The position numbers and the translations under genes are program-made. Shown here one piece after another: positions 25,127 to 34,610 of a DNA stretch of 64,000 nt; within the stretch, counting starts at the first letter, position 1, and every line of letters begins with the position of its first letter. Under the pieces are notes generated by a model. That model worked only from the letters and a program-made list of their open reading frames with translations. It made no database searches and was not told the DNA's origin. This DNA comes from Ga0077560 sp046330435 (GTDB lineage Bacteria; Actinomycetota; Thermoleophilia; Miltoncostaeales; Miltoncostaeaceae), in contig JAXLST010000022.1 of assembly GCA_046330435.1 (NCBI GenBank), positions 1 through 64,000 of the forward strand, written 5' to 3'.

Positions 25127-25636
25127 TCAGGCGGGATCGACGACCAGGTGCTCCCACCGCGGGGGACGGCCGTCGGCGAGGGTGAGGACGGCCATGGTGT
25201 GGTGGGGCTGCCGGCGGCGGTCGGTGGGGCTGCCGGGGTTGAGGATCAGCAGATCCGGGGCCTCCTCGGCGAGCGGGATGTGGCTGTGCCCGAAGATGAC
25301 GACCCGCGCGTCCGGGAAGCGCCGCCGCAGGCGCGCGAGGCGGCCGGCCGCCGGGCCCGCGTCGTGCACGACGACGGTGCGCACGCCGTGGCGGTCGAAC
25401 GTCTCGGTGGGCGGCAGCAGCGCCCGCACGCGGGCGTCGTCGGCGTTGCCGTGCACCGCGAGCACCGGCGGCCCCAGGGAGCGGACCGCGCGCAGGGCGT
25501 CCATGTCGCACAGGTCTCCGGCGTGCACGACGAGGTCGCACCCGGCCAGCACCTCGCGGCAGCGTGCGGGCAGGACGCCCCCGCCGCGCCGCGGGAAATG
25601 CGTGTCGGAGATGACACCGATTCGTGTTTCCGCCAT
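25127..25636 (-). CDS. YfcE/MJ0936-type metallophosphoesterase
   Basis: A 169-residue calcineurin-like phosphoesterase. Motifs in order: GVISDTHFP (metal 1), VVHAGDLCD, AVHGNADD and the paired-histidine GHSHIPLAE, followed by ILNPGSPTDRRR, which is typical of the YfcE/MJ0936 group of small phosphodiesterases. Physiological substrates in this group are not known. It is divergent from the ABC transporter gene with a 28-bp gap and probably read together with rnz. Confidence 0.87.
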   Translation of the reverse strand: MAETRIGVISDTHFPRRGGGVLPARCREVLAGCDLVVHAGDLCDMDALRAVRSLGPPVLAVHGNADDARVRALLPPTETFDRHGVRTVVVHDAGPAAGRLARLRRRFPDARVVIFGHSHIPLAEEAPDLLILNPGSPTDRRRQPHHTMAVLTLADGRPPRWEHLVVDPA

Positions 25637-25650
25637 CCGGTCCCATCATC

Positions 25651-25656
25651 TACGGT
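25651..25656 (+). promoter_or_regulatory. -10 box, probable leaderless promoter of ABC transporter
   Basis: TACGGT lies eight bases before the ATG at 25665, inside a divergent gap of only 28 bp, so a normal leader with ribosome-binding site does not fit and none is seen. Confidence 0.45.
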
Positions 25657-25664
25657 TGCCCGCG

Positions 25665-26662
<998 letters not shown>

Positions 26663-26663
<1 letters not shown>

Positions 26664-27421
26664 TGCTGGTCCAGGAGCTCCTCAAGATCGTCCGGCGGCG
26701 CGGCATGTACTGGTCGCACATCGGCGCGATGCTGCTGGCGGTCGTCGCGACGCTGGTCGTGACCCTGGTCGTGCGTGGCACGCAGGGCGAGGGGGACTTC
26801 GTGAGCCGGCTGGACGTGCTGCACGCCTGCCGCGACGTGCTCAGCTTCGCCGGGTTCGTGATGGCCGCCCTCATCGGCGCCCAGGAGGGCGCGTACGACG
26901 TGCAGCAGGGCACCTTCCGCTACCTGGTGATGACCGGGCGGTCCAAGCTCGGGCTCTACCTGGTGCGGTACCCGGCGTTCGCGATCGCGGTCGTCGCCGG
27001 GATGCTGCCCGCCATGGCCCTCGCGGCGCTCGGCGCCGTCGCGCTCGGGCAGTCCGTGCCGGACGGGGTCCAGACCACCGACGCCACCGGGATCGGGGCG
27101 TCCGACCTGGCGCTGCTGGTGTGGCAGCCGGTGCTGGTGTCGCTCGTGTTCGGGGCCATCGCGCTCGCCGTGGGCGCGCTGCTGCGCTCCGTCGGCGGCG
27201 CGATCGTGGTGGCCCTGGTGCTGAACCTCGCCGGCTTCAACCTGCTGGCGCTGCTCACCCTCATCTCGGACTCCCTCGACCGGGTCGTGCTGCCGATCGC
27301 CATCGGGGTGCTCACGGGGTCCGACGACTTCGGGGTGCCCACCGCGATCGTGGTGGTGCTCGCCTGGCTCGCCGTGTTCGTGGTCGCCGGGGCGGTCCGC
27401 ACCACCCGCGCCGAGTACTAG
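26663..27421 (+). CDS. ABC transporter permease (ABC-2 type)
   Basis: A 252-residue membrane protein with about six hydrophobic helices: IGAMLLAVVATLVVTLVV, LSFAGFVMAALIGAQEG, FAIAVVAGMLPAMALAALG, VLVSLVFGAIALAVGALL, GAIVVALVLNLAGFNLLALL and AIVVVLAWLAVFVVAGAV. The motif AYDVQQGTFRYLVMTGRSK resembles the coupling loop of ABC-2 permeases. It follows the ATPase gene with one-base overlap, and the permuted amine oxidase begins five bases after its stop, so all three may share a transcript. Confidence 0.84.
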
Positions 27422-27426
27422 CGCCC

Positions 27427-28740
27427 GTGCCGCACGACCGGCGGGCCTTCCTGATGGGCGCCCTCGGCGTCGCGCTGGGCATCGCGGGGTGCGGTGGCGG
27501 ATCCGGCGGTGCGACGGGCCGTGACGGCCGCGAGGTGACGGGCATGGTCCGCACCGACTGGCTGCGGGATCCGTACGCCCGGGGCTCGTACTCCTTCCAC
27601 GCGGTCGGCTCCTCGCCCGCCGACCGGGCGGCGCTTGCCGCCCCCGGCCCGGACGGGGTCTTCTGGGCGGGCGAGGCCACCGACGCCGGCTTCCCGTCCA
27701 CCGTGCACGGGGCGGTGCGCAGCGGCCGCCGCGCCGCCGCCGAGGTGCTGGACGCCGGGGCCCGGGACGTGGTGGTCGCCGGCGCGGGGATGGCGGGCCT
27801 GGCGTGTGCGGAGCGCCTGGCGGCCGCCGGCGCCCGGGTGGTGGTGATCGAGGCGCGCGACCGCATCGGCGGCCGCGTGTGGACCGACCGGAGCCTGGGC
27901 GTGCCCCTGGAGCGCGGCGCCTCGTGGATCCACGGGGTCGACGGCAACCCGGTGGCCGCCCTGGCCCGGGCGGCCGGCGCCCGCACGGCGGCCTTCGACT
28001 ACGACGACACCGACCTCCGGGGCGGCCCGTCCGGCGAGGCGCAGCTGGAGCGGGCGATGGCTCGCGTGGCCGCCGCGCAGGAGGCCGGCGGGCCGGACCG
28101 GCCGCTGGCCGGGGCGCTCCCCGCCGGGGACGCCGCGCTGCGGTACGCGATCCGCTCCGAGGTGGACGCCGAGTACGGCGCGTCCCCGCGGGAGCTGAGC
28201 CTCATGTGGTTCGACGCGGGCGCCGAGCCGCGCGGCGGGGACGTGCTGCTGCCGGACGGCTACGACCGGCTCGCGGAGTTCCTGGCCCGGGGCCTGGACG
28301 TGCGGCTGGGCGCCCGCCTCGCCGCCGTGCGCACGGGCGACGACGGCGTGACGGCCGTGACCGCCGACGGCACCCGCCTGGCGGCCGATGCGCTGGTGGT
28401 GACCCTGCCGCTGGGGGTCCTCCAGCGCGACGAGATCGACTGGGACCCGTTCCCTCCGGACGCCAAGGTGGCGGCCGTCGGCCGCCTGGGCATGGGGGTG
28501 CTCGACAAGCTGTACCTGCGGTTCCCCGCCCGGTTCTGGGGCGACGCGTCGGTGCTGGGCCGGGTGGCGCCCGCCGCGGACGGCCGCTGGGCGTACTGGG
28601 TGAACCTGGAGCCGGTCACCGGGTCGCCGGTGGTGCTGGGCTTCAACGGCGGCGACGCGGCGCGCGGCCTGTCCGGCGCGTCCGACGGGCGGGTGCGGGA
28701 CTCCGCGCTGTCGGCCCTGGCGGAGATGTACCCGGCCTGA
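27427..28740 (+). CDS. Circularly permuted flavin amine oxidase, Tat-type lipoprotein
   Basis: The 437-residue product starts at GTG 27427. Residues 5-22 (RRAFLMGALGVALGIAGC) form a twin-arginine signal with a lipobox Cys. Then the order is reversed from any flavin amine oxidase I know. Residues about 41-108 are the usual C-terminal FAD segment (RDPYARGSYSFHAVG, GVFWAGEATDAGFPSTVHGA, SGRRAAAEVL). Directly after comes the usual N-terminus: the dinucleotide fold DVVVAGAGMAGLACAERLAA, VVVIEARDRIGGRVW, LERGASWIHG. The substrate domain and FAD strand GVLDKLYLRFP follow, and the chain stops at SALAEMYPA, just where the moved part would start in normal enzymes. All parts seem present once. Likely an exported, membrane-anchored oxidase of unknown substrate. 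Confidence 0.85.
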   Translation: MPHDRRAFLMGALGVALGIAGCGGGSGGATGRDGREVTGMVRTDWLRDPYARGSYSFHAVGSSPADRAALAAPGPDGVFWAGEATDAGFPSTVHGAVRSGRRAAAEVLDAGARDVVVAGAGMAGLACAERLAAAGARVVVIEARDRIGGRVWTDRSLGVPLERGASWIHGVDGNPVAALARAAGARTAAFDYDDTDLRGGPSGEAQLERAMARVAAAQEAGGPDRPLAGALPAGDAALRYAIRSEVDAEYGASPRELSLMWFDAGAEPRGGDVLLPDGYDRLAEFLARGLDVRLGARLAAVRTGDDGVTAVTADGTRLAADALVVTLPLGVLQRDEIDWDPFPPDAKVAAVGRLGMGVLDKLYLRFPARFWGDASVLGRVAPAADGRWAYWVNLEPVTGSPVVLGFNGGDAARGLSGASDGRVRDSALSALAEMYPA

Positions 28741-28778
28741 GCGGGGCCCCGGACGCCACGGAGATCCGCGACCTGGGC

Positions 28779-28784
28779 TAACAT
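28779..28784 (+). promoter_or_regulatory. -10 box of tRNA-Arg
   Basis: TAACAT ends ten bases before the first base of the tRNA gene, a fitting place for its promoter. No clear -35 box. Confidence 0.45.
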
Positions 28785-28794
28785 GCCCCGGCTT

Positions 28795-28867
<73 letters not shown>

Positions 28868-28908
28868 CTTCATCCGGGGCCCCATGTGGCCGGTCGCGGA
28901 ATCGTCGC

Positions 28909-28914
28909 TACGAT
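28909..28914 (+). promoter_or_regulatory. -10 box, probable leaderless promoter of lipoprotein gene
   Basis: TACGAT lies seven bases before the ATG at 28922, downstream of the tRNA. Confidence 0.45.
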
Positions 28915-28921
28915 CGATCCC

Positions 28922-29326
28922 ATGGCCCCCTTCTCCCTCCCCTCCCGCCGCGTCGCGGCCGGCCTCGCCGTGGCCGCGGCCCTGGCGGGCCTCGCCGGCT
29001 GCGGCGGCGACGGATCCTCCGCCGACCGCGTGCGCAGCTCCGTCGAGCAGACCCTCCAGGACGCCCGCCAGCGCCTCGACGGGCCGCTCGACTCGGCCCG
29101 CAAGCGCATCGACAAGGAGATCGCCGACGCGAGGGCCGGCGGGACCGCCGAGGCCCGCAGGCGCGCCGAGGCGGCGCTGCGCGACGCCCGCACGCGCGCC
29201 GAGGCGGCCATCGCCGATGCCCGCAGGCGCGGCGAGTCCGACCAGAACCTCAAGAAGCTGCGGGCCGAGGCGGACCGGCGGCTGAAGGACCTGCGGGCCC
29301 GCATCGACCGCGCCTTCGGCGGGTAG
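28922..29326 (+). CDS. Lipoprotein with long charged helix
   Basis: A 134-residue protein with a signal peptide and lipobox LAGLAGC (Cys about residue 27), followed by a short Gly/Ser stretch and then an almost unbroken amphipathic helix rich in Ala, Arg, Asp and Glu (SVEQTLQDARQRLDGPLDSA, RRRAEAALRDARTRAEAAIA). This would form a coiled coil or surface-bound helix outside the membrane. No family is recognised. The ATG follows a TACGAT box; the SDR gene starts six bases after the stop. Confidence 0.72.
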   Translation: MAPFSLPSRRVAAGLAVAAALAGLAGCGGDGSSADRVRSSVEQTLQDARQRLDGPLDSARKRIDKEIADARAGGTAEARRRAEAALRDARTRAEAAIADARRRGESDQNLKKLRAEADRRLKDLRARIDRAFGG

Positions 29327-29332
29327 CCGGCG

Positions 29333-30075
29333 GTGGACCTGGGCCTGGCAGGGCGCGCCTACGTCCTCACCGGCGCGTCCCGCGGGCTGGGCCTCGCCAC
29401 CGCGCACCAGCTGGTGGGCGACGGGGCCCGGGTGGTGCTGAGCGGCCGCGACCCGGCCGCGGTCGACGCCGCCACCGCAGGGCTGGGCCCGCTCGCGCGC
29501 GGCGTGGCGGCGGACCTGGCGGACCCGGAGACCCCCGGCCGGCTCGTCGCGGCCTGCGCGGAGACGTGGGGGCGCATCGACGGCGCCCTGCTGAGCGTCG
29601 GCGGCCCCCGCCCGGCGGGCTGCTCGCCACCGCCGAGGACGACTGGCGGACATCGTTCGAGACGGTGTTCCTGGGCGCCCTGCGCGCCCTCCGGGCCGTC
29701 GCGGCGGCGCTCGCCGACGGCGGGGCGATCGTGCTGGTGCTGTCCACCAGCGCGCGGGAGCCCATCGCCGGGCTCGCGATCTCCAACGGCCTGCGCCCGG
29801 GGCTGGCCATGCTCGCCAAGGAGGCCGCGACGGAGCTGGGCCCGCGCGGGATCCGCGTGAACGCACTCATGCCCGGCCGTATCGACACCGACCGCGTGCG
29901 GTCGCTGGACACCGGTCCCGAGGACCGGGCGCGCAAGGAGGCCGGCATCCCGCTGCGCCGGTACGGGCGCCCCGAGGAGTTCGGGCGGGTCGCGGCGTTC
30001 CTGCTGTCCCCCGCCGCCTCGTACGTCACCGGGGCGCTGGTCCCGGTGGAGGGCGGCGCCCTGCACGGCCCGTAG
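29333..30075 (+). CDS. SDR-family oxidoreductase (apparent frameshift)
   Basis: A short-chain dehydrogenase: the cofactor loop TGASRGLGLATAHQL is near the N-terminus (GTG start 29333). The first frame runs to SVGGPRPAG, then similarity continues in another frame with GLLATAEDDWRTSFETVF, VLVLSTSAREPIAG, GIRVNALMPGRIDTDRV and the C-terminal SYVTGALVPVEGGA. The frames join as VGGPPPGGLLATAEDDW if one C is added to the CCCCC run at 29605-29609. The catalytic site is atypical: where Ser-Tyr-Lys is usual the sequence reads LAISNGLRPGLAMLAKE, so the Tyr is replaced by Asn-Gly; this matches the SDR subgroup with a Ser-Asn-x-x-x pattern. Probably a sequence error, less likely a pseudogene. Confidence 0.8.
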
Positions 30076-30080
30076 GGGGT

Positions 30081-31439
30081 GTGGCCCGCCCGCGCCCGGG
30101 GAACCGGGGGCGGGTGACCCTGACCGCCGCGATCGTCCCGGGCTGGCACGGCGGGACGCTCGCCTCCGCCGGCATCATCGCCGCCGGGATCGCCCTGTTC
30201 GCCGCGATCCTCGCGATCACCCACCAGCGCGAGCGCGCGTTCTCGGCGGCGGTCGTCTACCTCGCCCTGGGGGCGCTCGCCGCGCCGCTGCTCACCGCCC
30301 TCGGGGTGGCGTGGTACGACCCGGTCGCCGACGCGCACGTGGGCGAGCGGCTCACCGAGTTCGCCGTCGTCGTCGCGCTGTTCTCGGCCGGCGTGCGGCT
30401 CGACAGCCCGCTGCGCGGCCGGACGTGGGCGGCGCCCGGCGCGCTGCTGCTGGTGGTCATGCCGGCCACGATCGCGGCGGTCGCCGCGTTCGGGCACTGG
30501 GTGATGGGCCTCTCGGCGGGCGCCGCGATCGTGCTGGCCGCGGCGCTCGCGCCCACGGACCCCGTGCTGGCCGGGGACCTCGGCGTGGGGCCGCCCGGCG
30601 AGGAGCGGGAGGACGAGCCCAGCGTCGCGATCACCGCGGAGGCCGGGCTCAACGACGGCCTGGCGTTCCCGTTCGTGTTCCTGGGGCTGTTCGTCGCCGC
30701 CGGCGACGGCGGCTGGCTCGGGGAGTGGATCGCCGCGGACGTCGTGTGGGGCATCGCGGGCGGCCTCGCCATCGGCGGCGGGCTGGGCTGGATGCTGGGC
30801 TGGGCGTTCACCCGTCTGCGCGACCGGCGCCTGGTGTCGGAGACCCTGGACGGCTGGGCCGCGATCGGCGCCGTGCTGGTCATTTACGGCCTCACCGACA
30901 TGGTGGGCGCGTACGGGTTCCTGGCGGCGTTCGCGGGCGGCATCGGCTTCCGGCGGTACGAGCGGGACCACGAGATCACCCGCGGCGCCCACGGCGGCGC
31001 CGAGATGGTGGAGATGGTCGGCGAGTTCGCCCTGATCCTTCTGCTCGGCAGCTCGCTCACCCTGTCCGGGCTCGGCGCGCCCGGATGGTCGGGGTGGCTG
31101 CTGGTGCCCCTCCTGCTGCTGGTCGTGCGGCCCCTGGCGACTTTCGCGGCCCTGCCCGCCCGGTGGGACCGGCGCGCGCGCCTGTGGATCGGCTGGTTCG
31201 GGGTGCGGGGCGCCGGCTCGCTCTACTACGCGAGCGCCGTGGCGGCGGCCGGCATCCTCGCTCCCGAGGAGACCCGCCTGGTGGTGTGGACCGTGATCGC
31301 GTGCGTGGTCACCTCGATCGTGGTGCACGGGGTCACCGGCCGGCCGGTCACCGATCGGCTCATCGTGCGGCGGGGCGCGGTGAAGGACGTCGCGGAGCCC
31401 GTCGAGCCGGTGCTGCCCGATCGCGGGGGCGGCGCTTGA
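30081..31439 (+). CDS. CPA1-type sodium/proton antiporter
   Basis: A 452-residue membrane transporter with about 12 hydrophobic helices. CPA1 features are the acidic transport site in APTDPVLAGDLG, the GLNDGLAFPFVFLGLF motif, and WFGVRGAGSLYYASA. It would exchange Na+ (or K+) for H+ at the cytoplasmic membrane. GTG 30081 directly after the SDR stop is used; a GTG at 30114 behind GGGGGCGG is an alternative. The last 40 residues are cytoplasmic and charged. Confidence 0.9.
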   Translation: MARPRPGNRGRVTLTAAIVPGWHGGTLASAGIIAAGIALFAAILAITHQRERAFSAAVVYLALGALAAPLLTALGVAWYDPVADAHVGERLTEFAVVVALFSAGVRLDSPLRGRTWAAPGALLLVVMPATIAAVAAFGHWVMGLSAGAAIVLAAALAPTDPVLAGDLGVGPPGEEREDEPSVAITAEAGLNDGLAFPFVFLGLFVAAGDGGWLGEWIAADVVWGIAGGLAIGGGLGWMLGWAFTRLRDRRLVSETLDGWAAIGAVLVIYGLTDMVGAYGFLAAFAGGIGFRRYERDHEITRGAHGGAEMVEMVGEFALILLLGSSLTLSGLGAPGWSGWLLVPLLLLVVRPLATFAALPARWDRRARLWIGWFGVRGAGSLYYASAVAAAGILAPEETRLVVWTVIACVVTSIVVHGVTGRPVTDRLIVRRGAVKDVAEPVEPVLPDRGGGA

Positions 31440-31492
31440 CGCACGCGGTGCCGCGGGTCGACGCTCGGCCGGTCCACGGCGAAGGAGACCCC

Positions 31493-32014
31493 ATGCCCGC
31501 ACCGCCCCCGCCCGACCTCGCCGGCCGCCTGGGACCGCTGGACGCCGGCGACCGGTCCGCATTGCTCGCGCTCGCCTGCGCCGCCCAGGAGATGGTCCTG
31601 CGGATGGATCCGGCCGTCGCGGACCGGGAGGGCCCGCCGCCCGACGGCGACGACCCGGTGGGACGCGCCGTACGGCACCGGGAGCTCGCCCTCCGGGTGG
31701 GCCGGCTGCTGGGCGAGGACGGCCTTCGGGCGCTCGTCGAACGGGTGCGGGAGGACGTCCCCGAGGCCACCGACGCCTTTCTCGAGCGCGCCGGGGACGA
31801 GGGCGGCGTGCTGGCGTTCGGCGAGTCCCGGCTCGGTGACCCGGGCGACGCGGTGCTGTTCTCCGACGGCCTGGGCTGCGTCGGCTCGTCCCTGGCGATC
31901 TTCGGAGGGGCGGGCATGATGGTCCTGGGGATGGCGACCGAGAACACCGGGGCGTTCGCGGCCGGCGCGGTGATCCTCGGCGTGGGCATCTACGGCGCCG
32001 CGACCTTCTGCTGA
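31493..32014 (+). CDS. Uncharacterised membrane-anchored protein
   Basis: A 173-residue protein starting at ATG 31493 after AAGGAG. The first 120 residues are soluble, helical and charged (DRSALLALACAAQEMVLRM, HRELALRVGRLLGEDGLRAL). The end holds two hydrophobic stretches, VGSSLAIFGGAGMMVLGM and GAFAAGAVILGVGIYGAATF, separated by a few residues, suggesting a hairpin in the membrane. I do not recognise the family. It lies between the antiporter and the DUF4389 gene in the same direction. Confidence 0.62.
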   Translation: MPAPPPPDLAGRLGPLDAGDRSALLALACAAQEMVLRMDPAVADREGPPPDGDDPVGRAVRHRELALRVGRLLGEDGLRALVERVREDVPEATDAFLERAGDEGGVLAFGESRLGDPGDAVLFSDGLGCVGSSLAIFGGAGMMVLGMATENTGAFAAGAVILGVGIYGAATFC

Positions 32015-32119
32015 GCGGGTCCGCGGAACCCCTGAGCCCCGACCGTGCCGTGACCGATGCCCGCGGGGGGCCGCCGGGCGGAGCATGAACCGACGGCATC
32101 CGTGTGAAGGAGGTGCACG

Positions 32120-32788
32120 ATGACCGACCGGCATCCGCTCCGCCTGGAGGCGCGCCTCGACGCGCCGCTGTCGCGGTGGATGTGGCTGGTGAAGTGGTTC
32201 CTCGCCCTGCCGCACGTCGTGGTGCTCGCGTTCCTGTGGATCGGGTTCGTGTTCGCCACCCTCGCGGCGTTCGTGGTGCGGCTCTTCACCGGCCGCTACC
32301 CGCGCGGGCTGTTCGGCTACACCACGGGCGTGCTGCGCTGGAGCTGGCGCGTGCAGGCCTACGCGTTCGGGCCGCTGTCGACCGACCGCTACCCGCCGTT
32401 CACCCTCGCCGACGTACCGGACTACCCGGCCCGCCTGGAGATCGACTACCCGGAGGGGCCCGGCCGCCGCGGCCTGCCGCTCATCGGCTGGTGGCTCATC
32501 GGGATCCCGCAGTACGTGATCGCCGGCCTGCTGGCCGGCGGCTGGGGCGCCCAGGTGAGCGTCGTGAGCGTGCTCGTGCTGGTCGCGGTGATCCTGCTGC
32601 TCGTGCAGGGCGCCTACCCGGCCGCGCTGTTCGACCTGGTGATGGGCTTCAACCGGTGGGCGCTGCGCACCACCGTGTACGCGGCGTTCATGACCGACGT
32701 CTACCCGCCCTTCCGGCTGGACGCCGGGAGCGTGGAGCCGGCTCCCGAGGGGCCGGCGCATATGCCGCCCGGGGCGGCGCCGGCCTGA
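32120..32788 (+). CDS. DUF4389 membrane protein
   Basis: A 222-residue protein with the DUF4389 hallmark FTGRYPRGLFGYTTGVLRWS, followed by YAFGPLSTDRYPPFTL, and a second matching half ending in NRWALRTTVYAAFMTDVYPP. Four hydrophobic helices are visible, the first being VKWFLALPHVVVLAFLWIGF. The function of the family is unknown. The ATG has a strong AAGGAGGTG site. Confidence 0.85.
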   Translation: MTDRHPLRLEARLDAPLSRWMWLVKWFLALPHVVVLAFLWIGFVFATLAAFVVRLFTGRYPRGLFGYTTGVLRWSWRVQAYAFGPLSTDRYPPFTLADVPDYPARLEIDYPEGPGRRGLPLIGWWLIGIPQYVIAGLLAGGWGAQVSVVSVLVLVAVILLLVQGAYPAALFDLVMGFNRWALRTTVYAAFMTDVYPPFRLDAGSVEPAPEGPAHMPPGAAPA

Positions 32789-32824
32789 CGCCATCCCGGC
32801 CGCCACGGCGGCGGGTCGCGGGAG

Positions 32825-32851
32825 TATTCTCGCCCCGCCGCCTCACGGCGG
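32825..32851 (+). promoter_or_regulatory. -10 box and leader hairpin upstream of DUF47-pit
   Basis: TATTCT (32825-32830) is a fair -10 box; four bases on begins a 6-bp perfect stem CCGCCG/CGGCGG (32835-32851). The leader to the DUF47 ATG would be about 50 bases. No -35 is obvious. Confidence 0.35.
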
Positions 32852-32884
32852 CCGGATGTTCCCGACCTGGTGGTGCTCCCCCCG

Positions 32885-33505
32885 ATGCGGTTCTCCATGG
32901 GCTCGAAGGGGCCCAACTTCTACGACCTGTTCACGCGGCACGGCGAGAACGCCGTCGAGGCGGCGCGCATGGCGCGCACCCGGTTCGCGGAGTGGCCGAA
33001 CTCCGCCGTGCCCGGCGCGGCCCTCAAGGAGCTGGAGCGCGTCGGTGACGGCATCACGCACGACCTCGTGCAGCTGCTGAACACCCACTACGTCACCCCC
33101 TTCGACCGCGAGGACATCTACGAGCTCGCGACCCGCGGCGACGACATCGTGGACAACGTGTTCTACGCATCGCAGCTGCTCGACCTCTATGCCGTCGACC
33201 GCATGAACCCCGCGGCGATCGAGCAGTGCCGCGTGCTGGTGGCCGCCTGCGAGGAGGTCGCGACCGCCCTGGCGGGGCTCAAGGGCCGGCGCACCTCCCA
33301 GGAGACGCTGCTGCGCATCAAGAGCCTCGAGGACGAGGGCGACACCATCCAGCGGGACGCCATCGCCGCGCTCTTCCACGAGCCCGGCGTGGACCCGCTC
33401 TTCGTGATCCGGTGGAAGGACATCCACGAGGCCCTCGAGCGGGCGATCGACGCGTGCGAGACCGTCGCCCATGTCATCGGCAACATCCTGGTGAAGGCCG
33501 CCTGA
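32885..33505 (+). CDS. DUF47 (PhoU-like) partner of the Pit phosphate transporter
   Basis: A roughly 206-residue all-helical protein of the DUF47/PhoU-related group: GPNFYDLFTRHGENAVEAAR, LKELERVGDGITHDLVQLLN, RGDDIVDNVFYASQLL and RWKDIHEALERAIDACETVA, with the acidic pairs that bind metals in PhoU-like folds. ATG 32885 fits family starts; a GTG at 32870 is also in frame. It lies four bases before pit. In such pairs the DUF47 protein is thought to control or support the transporter. Confidence 0.88.
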   Translation: MRFSMGSKGPNFYDLFTRHGENAVEAARMARTRFAEWPNSAVPGAALKELERVGDGITHDLVQLLNTHYVTPFDREDIYELATRGDDIVDNVFYASQLLDLYAVDRMNPAAIEQCRVLVAACEEVATALAGLKGRRTSQETLLRIKSLEDEGDTIQRDAIAALFHEPGVDPLFVIRWKDIHEALERAIDACETVAHVIGNILVKAA

Positions 33506-33509
33506 CCCC

Positions 33510-34610
33510 GTGCCCACCGACCTGCTGCTGGCCGCGGTCGTCGCGGCGGCGCTGTTCTTCGACTTCACCAACGGCTTCCACGACGCGGCGAACGCGATCG
33601 CCACCGGCATCTCCACCCGCGCGCTGCACCCGCGGGCCGCGGTGCTCATGGCGGCGGCCCTGAACTTCATCGGGGCGTTCGTGTCCCTGAAGGTCGCGGC
33701 GACCGTGGCCAAGGGCATCGTCGACCCCGGCGTGATCTCGCTGGACGTGGTGCTCGCCGGGCTCATCGGGGCCACCACCTGGAACCTCATCACCTGGTAC
33801 CTCGGGCTGCCGTCCAGTTCGAGCCACGCGCTGATCGGCGGCGTCGCCGGCGCGGCCATCGCGGCGAACGGGTTCGACGTGCTCCTGGGCGACGGGCTCA
33901 TCCACAAGGTGCTCATCCCGTCGCTGTCCGCCCCCGTGCTGGGCGCCGGCGTGGCGCTGCTGCTGATGGGGATCTTCCTGCTGGTGATCCGCCGCATGGC
34001 GCCCGCCCCGGTGAACATGGTGTTCCGGCGCATGCAGCTGGTGTCCGGCGGGTTCCTGGCGTTCACGCACGGCACCAACGACGCCCAGAAGACCATGGGC
34101 ATCATCACCCTCGCGCTCATCGCCTCGGGCCACGCCAGCGCCGAGAACTTCGACGTGCCGTTCTGGGTGATCCTGTCGGCGGCGACCGCGATGGCCCTCG
34201 GCACGTACGCCGGCGGCTGGCGCATCATCCGCACGCTCGGGAGCCGCATCGCGAAGCTCCAGCCCCCGCAGGGCTTCGCCGCCGAGGCGTCCTGCGGCTC
34301 CATCCTCTACCTCACCGGCCACCTCGGGTTCCCGGTGTCGACGACGCACTGCATCTCGGGCGCCGTGATGGGCGCGGGCGCGACCCGCGGCCTGCGCTCG
34401 GTGCGGTGGGGCGTGGCCGGCAACATCCTGATCGCCTGGATCATGACCATCCCCTGCGCGGCGATCGTGGGCGCGCTGATGTCCGGGATCACGGAGATCC
34501 CCGGCGGATCCGCCATCGTCGCCATCCTGGGCGCCTGCGTCGCCGCGACCGCCTTCCTGGGCCGCACGCGCCTGGCGAAGATGGAGGCCGGGGCGCACTC
34601 CGCCGCATGA
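33510..34610 (+). CDS. pit: Low-affinity inorganic phosphate transporter (PiT family)
   Basis: A 366-residue membrane protein with the two PiT signature regions of inverted topology: DFTNGFHDAANAIATGIS near the N-terminus and FTHGTNDAQKTMGIITLAL in the second half, plus LPSSSSHALIGGVAGAA and VSTTHCISGAVMGAG. PiT proteins move metal-phosphate with protons or sodium. It starts at GTG 33510. The next gene overlaps its stop as ATGA. Confidence 0.93.
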   Translation: MPTDLLLAAVVAAALFFDFTNGFHDAANAIATGISTRALHPRAAVLMAAALNFIGAFVSLKVAATVAKGIVDPGVISLDVVLAGLIGATTWNLITWYLGLPSSSSHALIGGVAGAAIAANGFDVLLGDGLIHKVLIPSLSAPVLGAGVALLLMGIFLLVIRRMAPAPVNMVFRRMQLVSGGFLAFTHGTNDAQKTMGIITLALIASGHASAENFDVPFWVILSAATAMALGTYAGGWRIIRTLGSRIAKLQPPQGFAAEASCGSILYLTGHLGFPVSTTHCISGAVMGAGATRGLRSVRWGVAGNILIAWIMTIPCAAIVGALMSGITEIPGGSAIVAILGACVAATAFLGRTRLAKMEAGAHSAA

